Positions 9,491-17,846 of a stretch of 64,000 bases of DNA are shown here, one piece after another. The notes beneath the pieces are model-generated. The model ran no database searches and was not told where the DNA came from. It worked only from the letters and a program-made list of their open reading frames with translations. The stretch comes from Alloprevotella sp. (lineage in GTDB: Bacteria > Bacteroidota > Bacteroidia > Bacteroidales > Bacteroidaceae): the NCBI GenBank assembly GCA_017476545.1, contig JAFUZP010000012.1, forward strand, positions 16,397 to 80,396, given 5' to 3'. A program made the translations under genes and the position numbers. How positions within the stretch are numbered: position 1 is the stretch's first letter; every line of letters starts with the position of its first letter.

Positions 9491-10117
9491 ATGAAGAAGT
9501 TCCTCCTCCCCCTCCTGCTCCTTGCCTGCCTGCCTACGCTCTCGGCACAGACAGCCAAAGACATACTCGACCGCACAGCCGCCAAGCTCCAGCAAAGCAC
9601 GGGCGGCTACAGTGCCAAGTTCCAGGCCACCAGCTTCAACGGGACGCGCGAGGCGGGTAGCACGAACGGCACCATAGAAGTAAAGGGACAGAAGTTCAAG
9701 ATTACCTCCAACGGGATGACCACATGGTTTGACGGCCACACGCAATGGAGCCTGCTGGCCGGCAGCGACGAGGTAAACGTCAGCACGCCCTCCGCCGCCG
9801 AGGTGCAGCAGATGAACCCATACTACCTGCTCAACGCCTACAAGCAGGGCTACACCTGCACCATCAGGAACGCCGACAAGGGCGGATTGCAGCGGTGGGA
9901 GGTGACGCTCAGCGCCAAGCGGAAGGCCGACTTTCCCCGCATACTGCTCATCATTGACAGCAACTACACGCTACAGAACATCCGGCTGCGCGACGCTAAG
10001 GGCAACTGGATGCGCTTCCGCATTAGCGGGGTGAAGACCGGACTGAACCTCCCCGACTCCCGCTTCCGCTTCGAGAAGAAGGACTACCCCGGCATAGAAG
10101 TCATCGACTTACGGTAA
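9491..10117 (+). CDS. lolA: Outer-membrane lipoprotein carrier LolA
   Basis: The start MKKFLLPLLLLACLPTLSAQ (ATG 9491) gives a signal peptide ending at LSAQ, so longer in-frame readings overlapping ftsK are unlikely. The mature part (about 188 residues) has the LolA pattern: DILDRTAAKLQQSTGGYSAK at the front, NGTIEVKGQKF beta strands, and a tail SRFRFEKKDYPGIEVIDLR. LolA is the periplasmic chaperone that carries lipoproteins from the LolCDE exporter to the outer membrane. It lies 10 bp after ftsK, an arrangement I recall as common in Bacteroidota. A LolC/E-like permease gene is found elsewhere in the window at 59007. Confidence 0.88.
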   Translation: MKKFLLPLLLLACLPTLSAQTAKDILDRTAAKLQQSTGGYSAKFQATSFNGTREAGSTNGTIEVKGQKFKITSNGMTTWFDGHTQWSLLAGSDEVNVSTPSAAEVQQMNPYYLLNAYKQGYTCTIRNADKGGLQRWEVTLSAKRKADFPRILLIIDSNYTLQNIRLRDAKGNWMRFRISGVKTGLNLPDSRFRFEKKDYPGIEVIDLR

Positions 10118-10150
10118 AAACAGCATAACAGTATATAAGAAAAGAACGAC

Positions 10151-11089
10151 ATGGAACAGATCCGCTGCTTAATCCTGGGCTCCGGCCCCGCCGGCTACAC
10201 CGCCGGCATCTACGCAGGCCGCGCAGGCCTCAACCCCGTACTCTACGAAGGCCTCCAACCCGGCGGCCAGCTCACCACGACTACCGAGGTGGAGAACTTT
10301 CCCGGCTACCCGGAAGGCATCGACGCCAATGCCATGATGGACGACCTCCGCAGGCAAGCGCAGCGTTTCGGTACGGAAATCCGCCCGAACATAGCCGTCC
10401 GCGCCGACCTTTCCCAAGCCCCCTACACCATCACCTTTGACGATGAGAGCCAAGTGCAGTGCCACACGCTCATCATCGCCACAGGGGCTACGGCCAAGTA
10501 CCTCGGCCTCCCCGATGAAGAGAAGTACCGGGGGCAAGGTGTCAGTGCCTGTGCTACGTGTGACGGATTCTTCTATCGGAAAAAGACGGTGGCCGTTGTC
10601 GGCGGTGGAGACACGGCCTGCGAGGAAGCCAGTTACCTCGCCGGACTCGCCGAGAAGGTATATATGATTGTCCGCAAGCCCTTCCTCCGCGCCAGCCAGG
10701 CCATGCAGGAACGCGTGCTGAGCGACCCGAAAATTGAGGTTCTCTTTGAGACCAATACGCTCGGGCTCTTCGGTGAGAGCGGCGTAGAGGGCGCACACCT
10801 CGTACACAGAATGGGTGAGGCGGACGAGCGGCGGTACGACATCGCCATTGACGGGTTCTTCCTCGCCATCGGGCATAAGCCTAACAGCGAGCTCTTCCTG
10901 CCTTGGGTGAAGATTAACGGAGAAGGCTACATACTGACCGAGGGGCAGACCCCCCGCACAGGCCTTCCCGGCGTGTTCGCCGCCGGTGACGTGGCCGACC
11001 CACTCTACCGACAGGCCATTACCGCCGCCGCCAGCGGCTGCAAGGCAGCAATAGAAGCGCATCGGTACTTGCAGGAAAACGGACGCTGA
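10151..11089 (+). CDS. trxB: Thioredoxin-disulfide reductase
   Basis: The 312-residue protein shows the FAD-binding GSGPAGYTAGIYAGRAGL at residues 9-26, the redox-active CATC motif near residue 135 (SACATCDGFF), the NADPH-binding VGGGDTACEEA, and the C-terminal FAD segment GVFAAGDVADPLYRQAITA. Length and order of domains are those of low-molecular-weight bacterial TrxB. It reduces thioredoxin with NADPH in the cytoplasm. The gene is 33 bp after lolA and its stop is separated by one base from the next start, so it belongs to the same transcript. Confidence 0.95.
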   Translation: MEQIRCLILGSGPAGYTAGIYAGRAGLNPVLYEGLQPGGQLTTTTEVENFPGYPEGIDANAMMDDLRRQAQRFGTEIRPNIAVRADLSQAPYTITFDDESQVQCHTLIIATGATAKYLGLPDEEKYRGQGVSACATCDGFFYRKKTVAVVGGGDTACEEASYLAGLAEKVYMIVRKPFLRASQAMQERVLSDPKIEVLFETNTLGLFGESGVEGAHLVHRMGEADERRYDIAIDGFFLAIGHKPNSELFLPWVKINGEGYILTEGQTPRTGLPGVFAAGDVADPLYRQAITAAASGCKAAIEAHRYLQENGR

Positions 11090-11090
11090 C

Positions 11091-11741
11091 ATGCCCCTCC
11101 CCCACCGGACTCCGCAGGCAAAAGCCCTACGCAACCGCCTCCGCCCTGTGGCGGCCGTGCGGCTCGCACTCCTCCTGCTGGCCGCCGCCACGGCTTCCTG
11201 CACCTCCCAGCAACACTTGCGCAACCGCGAACGCTACGGCGACCTGCCCAACGAGGCCTACGTCGGCGCACTGCCATCCCACCCCGTAGTCCCGGCAGCA
11301 CGCCCCGCAGGCACCAAGCGGGCCCATGCCGCAGCCAGCGCGCTCGGCATACAGCACAGCCGTCACGACAACGCCAAGTTGCTCGAGGAGTGCGCCTCGT
11401 GGCTCGGAACTCCCTACGTCTATGGCGGGAACTCGCGCAGCGGCGTGGATTGTTCCGGCCTGACCTGCGCTATATATAATACGGTATATGGAAAGAAGCT
11501 CCACCGCCGCAGCCGTGACCAACACGCTAAGGACGCGCAGCCCCGGCAGCGCAGGAGCCTCAGGCAGGGCGACCTCGTATTCTTCACCTCCCCCCGCTCC
11601 GGCGGACAGTGCGGCCACGTCGGCATCTACCTCAAGGACGGAAAGTTCATACACGCCAGCAGCAGCCGGGGCGTAGTCGTGGACCACCTCGACCAACGCT
11701 ACTGGCAGCAGCATTGGCTGGGCGGCGGTAGCGTTCCCTGA
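11091..11741 (+). CDS. C40 (NlpC/P60) peptidase lipoprotein
   Basis: The 216-residue protein has a basic N-terminus followed by a hydrophobic stretch and a lipobox-like ATASC, which makes it a probable lipoprotein. The C-terminal half is an NlpC/P60 domain: the nucleophile is in GVDCSGL (near residue 122), the first His in CGHVGIYL (near 178) and the third polar residue is the His of FIHASSS (near 191). Family members cleave peptidoglycan stem peptides, typically the gamma-D-Glu to diamino acid bond. The start codon follows the trxB stop by one base. The first 20 residues are unusually basic for a lipoprotein signal, so a start slightly downstream is possible. Confidence 0.85.
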   Translation: MPLPHRTPQAKALRNRLRPVAAVRLALLLLAAATASCTSQQHLRNRERYGDLPNEAYVGALPSHPVVPAARPAGTKRAHAAASALGIQHSRHDNAKLLEECASWLGTPYVYGGNSRSGVDCSGLTCAIYNTVYGKKLHRRSRDQHAKDAQPRQRRSLRQGDLVFFTSPRSGGQCGHVGIYLKDGKFIHASSSRGVVVDHLDQRYWQQHWLGGGSVP

Positions 11742-11799
11742 CCCTCTCCGGACTGTCCCCAGCTACCACAAGTATAACCACACCAATACCTACAAGCAC

Positions 11800-12654
11800 A
11801 TGAAAAGGACACTATTACCCCTACTGCTACTCCTCGCCACGACCACGGCCACGGCGCAAGTGGCTGACCAAGCCTACATCGCCGCCAGCCTGACTAACGG
11901 ACTGCCCGTGGAGCTGGCTCTACAGACCGATAGCGAAGGTATCTGCGCCGGCTACGCCTACTACCGCGAATCGCAGCCGGAGCCCCTGCTCGTCGTGGGC
12001 TTCTGGGAGGAATATCCCGGCGAGGGAGACACGGAATCGTACCACAACATCCGCCTGTCGGAATTCCAACCCGACGGCCGGCTCTGCGGCAAGTACATCA
12101 TCCACCTGCGCCAGCCCGCCGGACAGAAGGCCCTCATATTCTGCGATGCTGAGCGCACCTACGCAGGTCCGGACGGCGATGCCGAGGAGATAGGCCCCCT
12201 GCGCGGCAACAACGGAGCGGGGGAACCCCGCGTGGAGAGCCGGATGCCCGGATGGTTCAGCACCGTGGAGCAGCCCCTCCAGCCCGCCACGGCGGACGAC
12301 CTGGGCGAAATCTACGAATACATCACCGGCGAGAGCAACGGAGGCTTCTTTGAACTGGTCATCAACGACGACGGGACACTCTATTTCGAAGTGACGGACA
12401 TGCCCGTCGGCCACGCCACGGCCTCCGCAACCAACGACCCGGACCGCCTAGCACGCCTCAGCGGAAACGTCATGGAATACCCCCGCGTGAACGACTGCGG
12501 CGACACGCTCCGCGCAACATTCTTCAAGCTATTCGCCATCGTACAGACGCTGCAAACGCCCGGCCCCGACCACGGATGCCGCGCCATCGATGCCGCCTTC
12601 ATCAAGAAGAGCTACCCCGACCACGAAGCAGACATAGACGAAGACGAAGAGTAA
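11800..12654 (+). CDS. Secreted protein of unknown function
   Basis: I do not recognise this 284-residue protein. It begins with a signal peptide (MKRTLLPLLLLLATTTATAQ). Two regions of repeated beta character follow, with phrases such as AYYRESQPEPLLVVGFW and EYITGESNGGFFELVINDD. The end is strongly acidic (EADIDEDEE). The signal peptide closely resembles that of the next gene, 20 bp downstream, and the two probably form an operon of periplasmic proteins. No catalytic motif is visible. It is not obviously a lipoprotein. Confidence 0.7.
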   Translation: MKRTLLPLLLLLATTTATAQVADQAYIAASLTNGLPVELALQTDSEGICAGYAYYRESQPEPLLVVGFWEEYPGEGDTESYHNIRLSEFQPDGRLCGKYIIHLRQPAGQKALIFCDAERTYAGPDGDAEEIGPLRGNNGAGEPRVESRMPGWFSTVEQPLQPATADDLGEIYEYITGESNGGFFELVINDDGTLYFEVTDMPVGHATASATNDPDRLARLSGNVMEYPRVNDCGDTLRATFFKLFAIVQTLQTPGPDHGCRAIDAAFIKKSYPDHEADIDEDEE

Positions 12655-12674
12655 TCCGAGAAAAAGTAACTATT

Positions 12675-13391
12675 ATGAAACGGACACTCTTAAGCCTGTT
12701 GGCTCTTACTGCCCTCACCGCCACGCAGGCACAGACGCTCCGAAGGGGCGACAAATACTTTGACGGGCGCACACTATTCACCGTTCAGGAAGTGCGCATG
12801 AACACCTATATCTATATGACCGGCGAGGACGAGAGCGGCAACGACTACGAAATGACGCTGGAAAAGGTGCCGGGAAAAACCGGCGAGTACAAACTCATTC
12901 CCAGCAGACAGGCCGATGATCCCTACGTGCTGATGGCCGGGTTCGGATGCCGCGTCCAGCACGTCCTCGAGGGCGGCACGGACTTTCTGGCTCACCGCAA
13001 AGCAGACGGCAGTGCCATGCACGTCATGGCACGCACCCGGGAAACCCTGCAGCAATGCAGGAAAAGGCAGCTCGCATTAGAGGCGGAACGCCCCGCAGGC
13101 ATCCTCCAGACAACCCTGCTCAACCAGGAATACCTCGCCATGATACCCCGTGAGGAACTGCGGCTGATGCGCAATGAGATACTGGCACGCCATGGCTACC
13201 GCTTCCAGTCTGCCGACCTGCAGGAGTACTTCGGCGGCATGGCCTGGTACACCCCGGGCGACGACAACGCTGCCATCCGCCTCACGACCGTAGAGCAGAC
13301 AAACATTGAACTCATCAGGAGTGAAGAGGCACTGCCCGGCGGCTTGCACCGCGCCGACGTGGCGGGCGACGTCGATCAGTCCGACTTCTGA
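12675..13391 (+). CDS. Secreted YARHG-domain protein
   Basis: The start at 12675 gives a signal peptide MKRTLLSLLALTALTATQAQ. Near residue 172 there is a clear YARHG domain: RNEILARHGYRFQS, then LQEYFGGMAWYTP. This is an extracytoplasmic domain of unknown function seen in Bacteroidota and Firmicutes and often joined to cell-surface modules. The front part (residues 20-110) has no recognised domain. It follows the preceding secreted-protein gene by 20 bp and is followed by a strong terminator, so the two genes form the end of a transcript. Confidence 0.8.
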   Translation: MKRTLLSLLALTALTATQAQTLRRGDKYFDGRTLFTVQEVRMNTYIYMTGEDESGNDYEMTLEKVPGKTGEYKLIPSRQADDPYVLMAGFGCRVQHVLEGGTDFLAHRKADGSAMHVMARTRETLQQCRKRQLALEAERPAGILQTTLLNQEYLAMIPREELRLMRNEILARHGYRFQSADLQEYFGGMAWYTPGDDNAAIRLTTVEQTNIELIRSEEALPGGLHRADVAGDVDQSDF

Positions 13392-13433
13392 AGTCCTCAC
13401 CCACACCCTACGGGAGGCGAACCACGCCTACCC

Positions 13434-13463
13434 AAAGGCTGTGCCCGGCGCACAGCCTTTTTT
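13434..13463 (+). terminator. Intrinsic terminator after the YARHG gene
   Basis: An 11-bp perfect stem (AAAGGCTGTGC with its complement, loop CCGGC) is followed by a T run at 13458-13463. Confidence 0.9.
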
Positions 13464-13987
13464 ATGGCCGCCCGCTCGCGCCATCTAAGGGTTTGAACAC
13501 TTCCAGCACTGGGCGGACGTAAGGGCGCTTCATTTTAGCGGGACGCCCGCCACCGCCGCACACTGCCTCAGCGACGGGCACGGCAGCCCGGCTGCACTGC
13601 GGCTTTTTCTTTTCTTCCTGTTTCATTTATTATAACGCTTGAATTAAGACGGATTTCCCCCGCCACTATACAAAGAAAGCGGGGTCGTATGCCACACCGC
13701 AGATGATGGTCCTAGGAAAACCGTGCAAGCAAATATGGAAATAGCAACCCACGCCTAGCGCAGGAACCGCCGTGCCACTCTTGCTCGCAATGGGAGAATT
13801 TCCTAGGTTCTCATCTGCAAGTCAGCAAAACGCTTCTTTTACAGTATGTCCGTGGAAGCCTCAGAGAGACCCACTTCGGCAGCAAAGATACAACTTATCC
13901 CCCATACGCCCAATAATCCCGCAAGGAAATCCATGCCAACGCGCGGCGAAAACGCTCCCGGGGCTGGGCTGGAAGCGGCGAAATGCC
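13464..13987. other. Gene-free spacer upstream of dinB
   Basis: About 520 bp without a convincing gene. Short frames here overlap dinB out of frame or lack family features. The stretch 13600-13650 is pyrimidine-rich, but I found no palindromic operator I could defend. Confidence 0.5.
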
Positions 13988-13995
13988 TACCTTTG
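13988..13995 (+). promoter_or_regulatory. -7 box TACCTTTG just before dinB
   Basis: TACCTTTG ends six bases before the ATG at 14002. If used, the transcript would start at or within a few bases of the start codon. Confidence 0.6.
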
Positions 13996-14001
13996 CATGG
14001 G

Positions 14002-15147
14002 ATGGACACCTACAGAAAGATTATACACATCGACATGGACGCTTTCTTCGCCGCCGTGGAACAGCGGGACAACCCGGCACTGCGCGGACTCCCCGTAGCC
14101 GTCGGCGGCAACGGGCCGCGCGGCGTCATCTCCACAGCGAGCTACGAAGCCCGCCGCTTCGGTGTACATTCCGCTCTCGCCACAGCCATCGCGCGCCGAC
14201 GCTGTCCGCAGCTCGTCCTACTGCAACCACGCTTCGACGTTTACAAAGGCGTAAACGCGCAGCTGGCGGAACTTTTCCATGAATACACCGACCTCGTAGA
14301 ATTCCTCAGCATAGACGAGGCCTTCCTCGACGTGACGGAGAACAAAGTCGGGGTGGAGCTCGCCTCGGACATCGCGCAGGATATCCGCCAACGCATCCGC
14401 GAGGAACTACAACTGACGGCCTCGGCAGGTGTGAGCTACTGCAAGTTCCTTGCTAAAATAGCCTCCGAACAGCGCAAGCCGGACGGCCTTTACACCATCC
14501 ACCCCGACCGCGCCGAGCACTTCATCGCCCGGCTACCCATTGACAAGTTCTGGGGAGTAGGCCCGAAAACGGCGGAACGGATGCGCTACATCGGCGTATT
14601 CAACGGCGGTGACCTGCGCAAACTCACCCTGCCCCAGCTTACGAGCCACTTCGGGAAGCAGGGACGGATGTTCTACGAGTTCGCACGAGGCATCGACCCA
14701 CGCCCCGTCGTAACAGAACACGAAGCCAAAAGCATCGGCTGCGAGCGTACCTTCGAAAAAGATCTGCGCACGGAGATGGGGGCTATCGTGGAACTCTACC
14801 ATGTCACCCTTGAACTGCTTGAACGACTGCAGCGCCACAAAGAATTCCAGGGGCGGACGCTGACCCTGAAAGTGAAGTACGAAGATTTTTCGCAAATCAC
14901 GCGCAGCGTTTCCCAAGACAAGCCGTTCAGCACCAAGGAGCAAATCCTCACAAAAGCCAAGGCACTCCTGAGCAAGGCCGACCGGACAAAAGGCATCCGC
15001 CTGATCGGACTCTCCGTATCCAACCCCGCCCCTGCCGAAACGGAGAACCACGACAGGCAATGGGTGCAGCTATCCTTTGATTTCACCGGACAAGGCACGG
15101 ATACCCCGTCCCCTAAGAAGGCGCGGTCAAGCCTCAGGAAAAACTAA
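14002..15147 (+). CDS. dinB: DNA polymerase IV
   Basis: The 381-residue Y-family polymerase starts MDTYRKIIHIDMDAFFAAVE; the N-terminal Asp pair and SIDEAFLDV near residue 103 carry the catalytic acids. The little-finger domain follows, and the protein ends with QLSFDF near residue 358, a good sliding-clamp binding motif. I reject an in-frame start 52 codons upstream because the -7 box TACCTTTG lies between the two and the added residues look non-coding. Pol IV bypasses lesions with low fidelity. No SOS operator was recognised. Confidence 0.93.
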   Translation: MDTYRKIIHIDMDAFFAAVEQRDNPALRGLPVAVGGNGPRGVISTASYEARRFGVHSALATAIARRRCPQLVLLQPRFDVYKGVNAQLAELFHEYTDLVEFLSIDEAFLDVTENKVGVELASDIAQDIRQRIREELQLTASAGVSYCKFLAKIASEQRKPDGLYTIHPDRAEHFIARLPIDKFWGVGPKTAERMRYIGVFNGGDLRKLTLPQLTSHFGKQGRMFYEFARGIDPRPVVTEHEAKSIGCERTFEKDLRTEMGAIVELYHVTLELLERLQRHKEFQGRTLTLKVKYEDFSQITRSVSQDKPFSTKEQILTKAKALLSKADRTKGIRLIGLSVSNPAPAETENHDRQWVQLSFDFTGQGTDTPSPKKARSSLRKN

Positions 15148-15195
15148 AATTGAGAAAAAAGGGAGGCAACGCTTGGCCATGTGAAAAGAATGCCG

Positions 15196-15203
15196 TACTT
15201 TTG
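15196..15203 (+). promoter_or_regulatory. -7 box TACTTTTG for the initiator tRNA
   Basis: A consensus -7 box 16 nt upstream of the tRNA 5' end. Confidence 0.65.
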
Positions 15204-15219
15204 CAGCCACAAACATGAC

Positions 15220-15295
15220 CGCGGAGTGGAGCAGTTGGTAGCTCGCCAGGCTCATAACCTGGAGGTCGCTCGTTCGAGTCGAGTCTCCGCAACCA
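15220..15295 (+). tRNA. Initiator tRNA-fMet (anticodon CAU), CCA encoded
   Basis: The cloverleaf closes with acceptor CGCGGAG against CTCCGCA, leaving C1 opposite A72. This mismatch is the hallmark of bacterial initiator tRNA. The D stem GAGC/GCTC has the A11:U24 purine:pyrimidine pair, the second initiator trait. The anticodon loop is CTCATAA, the T loop TTCGAGT, and AACCA closes the 3' end. The anticodon stem is CCAGG/CCTGG, so the three pairs next to the loop are A-U, G-C, G-C instead of three G-C pairs. Confidence 0.92.
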
Positions 15296-15300
15296 ATACA

Positions 15301-15337
15301 ACCGGGCTGGAAACGAGAATGTTTCCAGCCCGGTTCT
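15301..15337 (+). terminator. Terminator of tRNA-fMet
   Basis: A 14-bp perfect stem (15301-15314 with 15321-15334, loop GAGAAT) is followed by a T-rich stretch, 5 bp after the encoded CCA. Confidence 0.85.
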
Positions 15338-15404
15338 TATTACTACGCGCGCAAAAACGCAAGGATGCTCCGCAAGCCTTTTCCACCGACAGCCAAGATA
15401 TTTT

Positions 15405-15492
15405 CTAACCCAAGGGATAGGGAATACTAACCCTTGGGTTACGGGAAACTACCCATAGGGCTAAGGAGAACTAACCCTATGGGTAGGAAAAA
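15405..15492. repeat. 22-bp quasi-palindromic repeat array 2
   Basis: Four units at exactly 22-bp spacing (anchors 15405, 15427, 15449, 15471), each with a CTAACCCNNGGGNTA-type core. It ends with GGGTAGGAAAAAGCC and lies between convergent transcripts. Confidence 0.9.
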
Positions 15493-15527
15493 GCCTGCCA
15501 GACAAAAGACTGCGCCGAGCGCCTGGA

Positions 15528-16130
15528 CTAAGCGGGAACAGGGCAGGCCAGATGGCGCATCGGATGGGAGAACCATTCCGTATCGTTCTCCCAGCGGAAG
15601 CCCGCAGACAGGTAGATGCGCTCAGCCAGGGGATTGCCTTTATCCACAAGCAGCCCTACCTTGGAAAGACCCAGGCTGGCAGCGCGCCGCTTCACGGCCC
15701 AGAGCAATTCAACCCCGATACCCCGGCGGCGCAGATCAGCACGCACGGCAAAGCTGTCCAGGTAGAGCTCACCCGGCTGTGTCTCGTCAGCCATCGCTGA
15801 ATAGTCCTGCCCGAGGCGGGTACGCGCCGCCTCGATGAAAGGACGTCGCAGGCGATGGAGCTGGCCGCCATCGTAGCTCACGGCAATACCCGCGACACTT
15901 CCGTCCGCCACAACGGCAACAAGCGTGTTCCTATAGCTGTATTGGGACACTTCGGCACGGACAAGCTCCGTCAGCAGGGCGTGGAGCTCGTCCAGCGTGC
16001 GGTGCGGGCCACAGATGATGTGGCAGGAAGCCTCGGACATCGCCTCCATGATGAGATGCGCAATGGCGGGTGCTTCCTCGCGACGGGCGGGTCTTATTTC
16101 CACCGATATAGCCGTATCACACCTTTCCAT
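15528..16130 (-). CDS. GNAT-family N-acetyltransferase
   Basis: With the start at MERCDTAISVEIRPARREEA (16130) the protein has 200 residues; the longer in-frame version would run into the glutamine synthetase promoter. The GNAT fold shows as the N-terminal RPARREEAPAIAHLI helix, a central beta strand ELYLDSFAVRADLR, and the acetyl-CoA pyrophosphate loop RRRGIGVELL (Q/RxxGxG/A motif) near residue 136. A final YLSAGFRWE strand follows. GNAT enzymes transfer an acyl group to an amine; the acceptor cannot be inferred. It is a single gene, convergent with dinB and the tRNA, divergent from glutamine synthetase. Confidence 0.85.
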   Translation of the reverse strand: MERCDTAISVEIRPARREEAPAIAHLIMEAMSEASCHIICGPHRTLDELHALLTELVRAEVSQYSYRNTLVAVVADGSVAGIAVSYDGGQLHRLRRPFIEAARTRLGQDYSAMADETQPGELYLDSFAVRADLRRRGIGVELLWAVKRRAASLGLSKVGLLVDKGNPLAERIYLSAGFRWENDTEWFSHPMRHLACPVPA

Positions 16131-16187
16131 GCCCGCGAAGTTAAGACTTCTTTCCGTTACGCGTGCCTGTCGCGCGGATAATTTTTG

Positions 16188-16195
16188 TATCTTTG
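16188..16195 (+). promoter_or_regulatory. -7 box TATCTTTG for the glutamine synthetase gene
   Basis: Consensus -7 box 39 nt upstream of the ATG at 16235. Confidence 0.65.
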
Positions 16196-16234
16196 CACCA
16201 CACCGAACAAATGTCACACTAACAACTCAACCCC

Positions 16235-17758
16235 ATGGACAAGCTCATCGCAATGAACCCCAACGCCCTTGTGGCCTTCCTGCAGAAGCAACCCGAAGAA
16301 TTTACCAAGGCAGACATCCTCCGCTTCGTGGAAGAAAACGAAATCCTGATGGTGAATTTCATGTACCCCGGCGAGGACGGACGACTGAAGTCTCTCAATT
16401 TCGTCATTAACGACCGCCTCTACCTCGAAACCATCCTTACCGAAGGCGAACGCGTGGACGGCTCCAGCCTTTATCCCTCATTCGTGGAAGCGGGAAACAG
16501 CGACCTCTACGTCATACCGCGCTTCCGCACGGCCTTCGTGGACCCTTTCGCAGAAATACCCACCCTCTGCCTGCTCTGCTCCTTTTACACCAAAGACGGC
16601 AGCCCCTTTGACGGTGCTCCCTACGAGACGCTCCTGCGCTCCGCCGAGGCGTTCCGCCGCAAGACGGGCTTTGAGTTCGAAGCGATGGGCGAACTGGAAT
16701 ACTACGTCATCACCCCGGCCGAACCGCTCTTTCCCGCCACCGACCAGCGCGGCTACCACGAGTCCGCGCCATTTACCAAGCTCGGCGATTTCCGCCAGGA
16801 GTGCATGGACTACATCGCACGCACGGGTGGACAGATAAAATACGGGCACTCCGAAGTGGGTAACTTTACGCTTAACGACAAGGTGTACGAACAGAACGAG
16901 ATAGAGTTCCTCCCCTGCCCTGTCGCCACCGCCGCCGACCAGCTGCTCCTCGCCAAGTGGGTCATCCGCAACTTGGCCTACGAGTACGGTCTCGACATCA
17001 CCTTCGCTCCGAAAATCATCGTCGGCGAAGCGGGTAGCGGCCTGCACATCCACATGCGCCTTACGCGCGACGGCCACAACCTGATGCTTGACGAGCAGCG
17101 AAGCCTGAGCAAGGTCGCCCGACGCAGCATTGCCGGCATGATGCTCCTAGCCCCAGCCATCACCGCATTCGGCAACAAGAACCCCACAAGCTACTTCCGC
17201 CTCGTGCCGCATCAGGAAGCACCCACGAACGTATGCTGGGGCGACAGCAACCGCTCTGCCCTGGTACGCGTGCCGCTCGGCTGGACGAGTGGGCGCGACA
17301 TGTGCGCCGCAGCCAACCCGCTGGAGCAACCCGTCAGCGAGGCCGAAGACCGAACGCGCGAGAAGCAGACCTTCGAGATGCGCTCGCCCGACTGCTCGGC
17401 CGACATCTACCAGCTCATGGCCGGACTATGCGTGGCTGCCCGCGTGGGACTGGAGCTGCCCGAGGATGAAGCCCTCAGGATTACGGCCGGGAAGTATGTG
17501 GACGTGAACATCCACGCAGCAGAGAACGCACACCGCCTCGAACAACTTGACACACTGCCCGCCTCCTGCGCCGAAAGTGCAGACCGCCTGGAACAGATGC
17601 GCGCCTACTTTGAGGCCGAGGATGTGTTCCGTCCCCGGATGCTGGACGGCATCCTGCACGCCCTGCGCGCCCACGACGACCGCGACCTCCACGCCCGCGC
17701 CGCCGCCGACCCTCAGCTGATGCAACAGCTCGTGGACAAATTCTTCTACTGCGGATGA
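16235..17758 (+). CDS. glnA: Glutamine synthetase family protein (type I-like)
   Basis: The 507-residue protein has the beta-grasp N-terminal domain, with VDGSSLYPSFVEAGNSDLYV (residues 75-94) as the conserved entry, followed by the catalytic barrel. Within it are the glutamate motif GELEYYV, the GSGLHIHM metal-binding strand, the ATP-binding NKNPTSYFRLVP near residue 311, and the FEMRSPD segment that contributes to the active site. It is shorter than the GlnN (type III) enzymes also common in Bacteroidota, and I see no adenylylation-site consensus. The likely reaction is glutamate plus ammonia plus ATP to glutamine. Some members of this broad family use other amines, so the symbol is probable rather than certain. 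Single gene with its own promoter and terminator. Confidence 0.82.
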   Translation: MDKLIAMNPNALVAFLQKQPEEFTKADILRFVEENEILMVNFMYPGEDGRLKSLNFVINDRLYLETILTEGERVDGSSLYPSFVEAGNSDLYVIPRFRTAFVDPFAEIPTLCLLCSFYTKDGSPFDGAPYETLLRSAEAFRRKTGFEFEAMGELEYYVITPAEPLFPATDQRGYHESAPFTKLGDFRQECMDYIARTGGQIKYGHSEVGNFTLNDKVYEQNEIEFLPCPVATAADQLLLAKWVIRNLAYEYGLDITFAPKIIVGEAGSGLHIHMRLTRDGHNLMLDEQRSLSKVARRSIAGMMLLAPAITAFGNKNPTSYFRLVPHQEAPTNVCWGDSNRSALVRVPLGWTSGRDMCAAANPLEQPVSEAEDRTREKQTFEMRSPDCSADIYQLMAGLCVAARVGLELPEDEALRITAGKYVDVNIHAAENAHRLEQLDTLPASCAESADRLEQMRAYFEAEDVFRPRMLDGILHALRAHDDRDLHARAAADPQLMQQLVDKFFYCG

Positions 17759-17786
17759 GGCTGCCGGATTTACCTATATACATTAT

Positions 17787-17829
17787 GCAGTATGCCGCCG
17801 GACGCAATGGTCCGGCGGCATACTGCTTT
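17787..17829. terminator. Bidirectional terminator
   Basis: A 17-bp perfect stem (17787-17803 with 17810-17826, loop GCAATG) followed by TTTC, placed between the convergent glutamine synthetase and AraC-type genes. Confidence 0.85.
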
Positions 17830-17846
17830 CATCCTGGGACGGAGGG

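Noticed and set aside
13846-14001. Upstream extension of dinB by 52 codons
   Set aside because: A consensus -7 box lies between the two starts and the extra residues do not resemble Y-family polymerases.
15181-15408. A 75-codon frame through the initiator tRNA
   Set aside because: The text is a translated tRNA gene (an often mis-annotated protein), not a coding gene. The same holds for small frames over tRNA-Pro(CGG) at 24842-25064.
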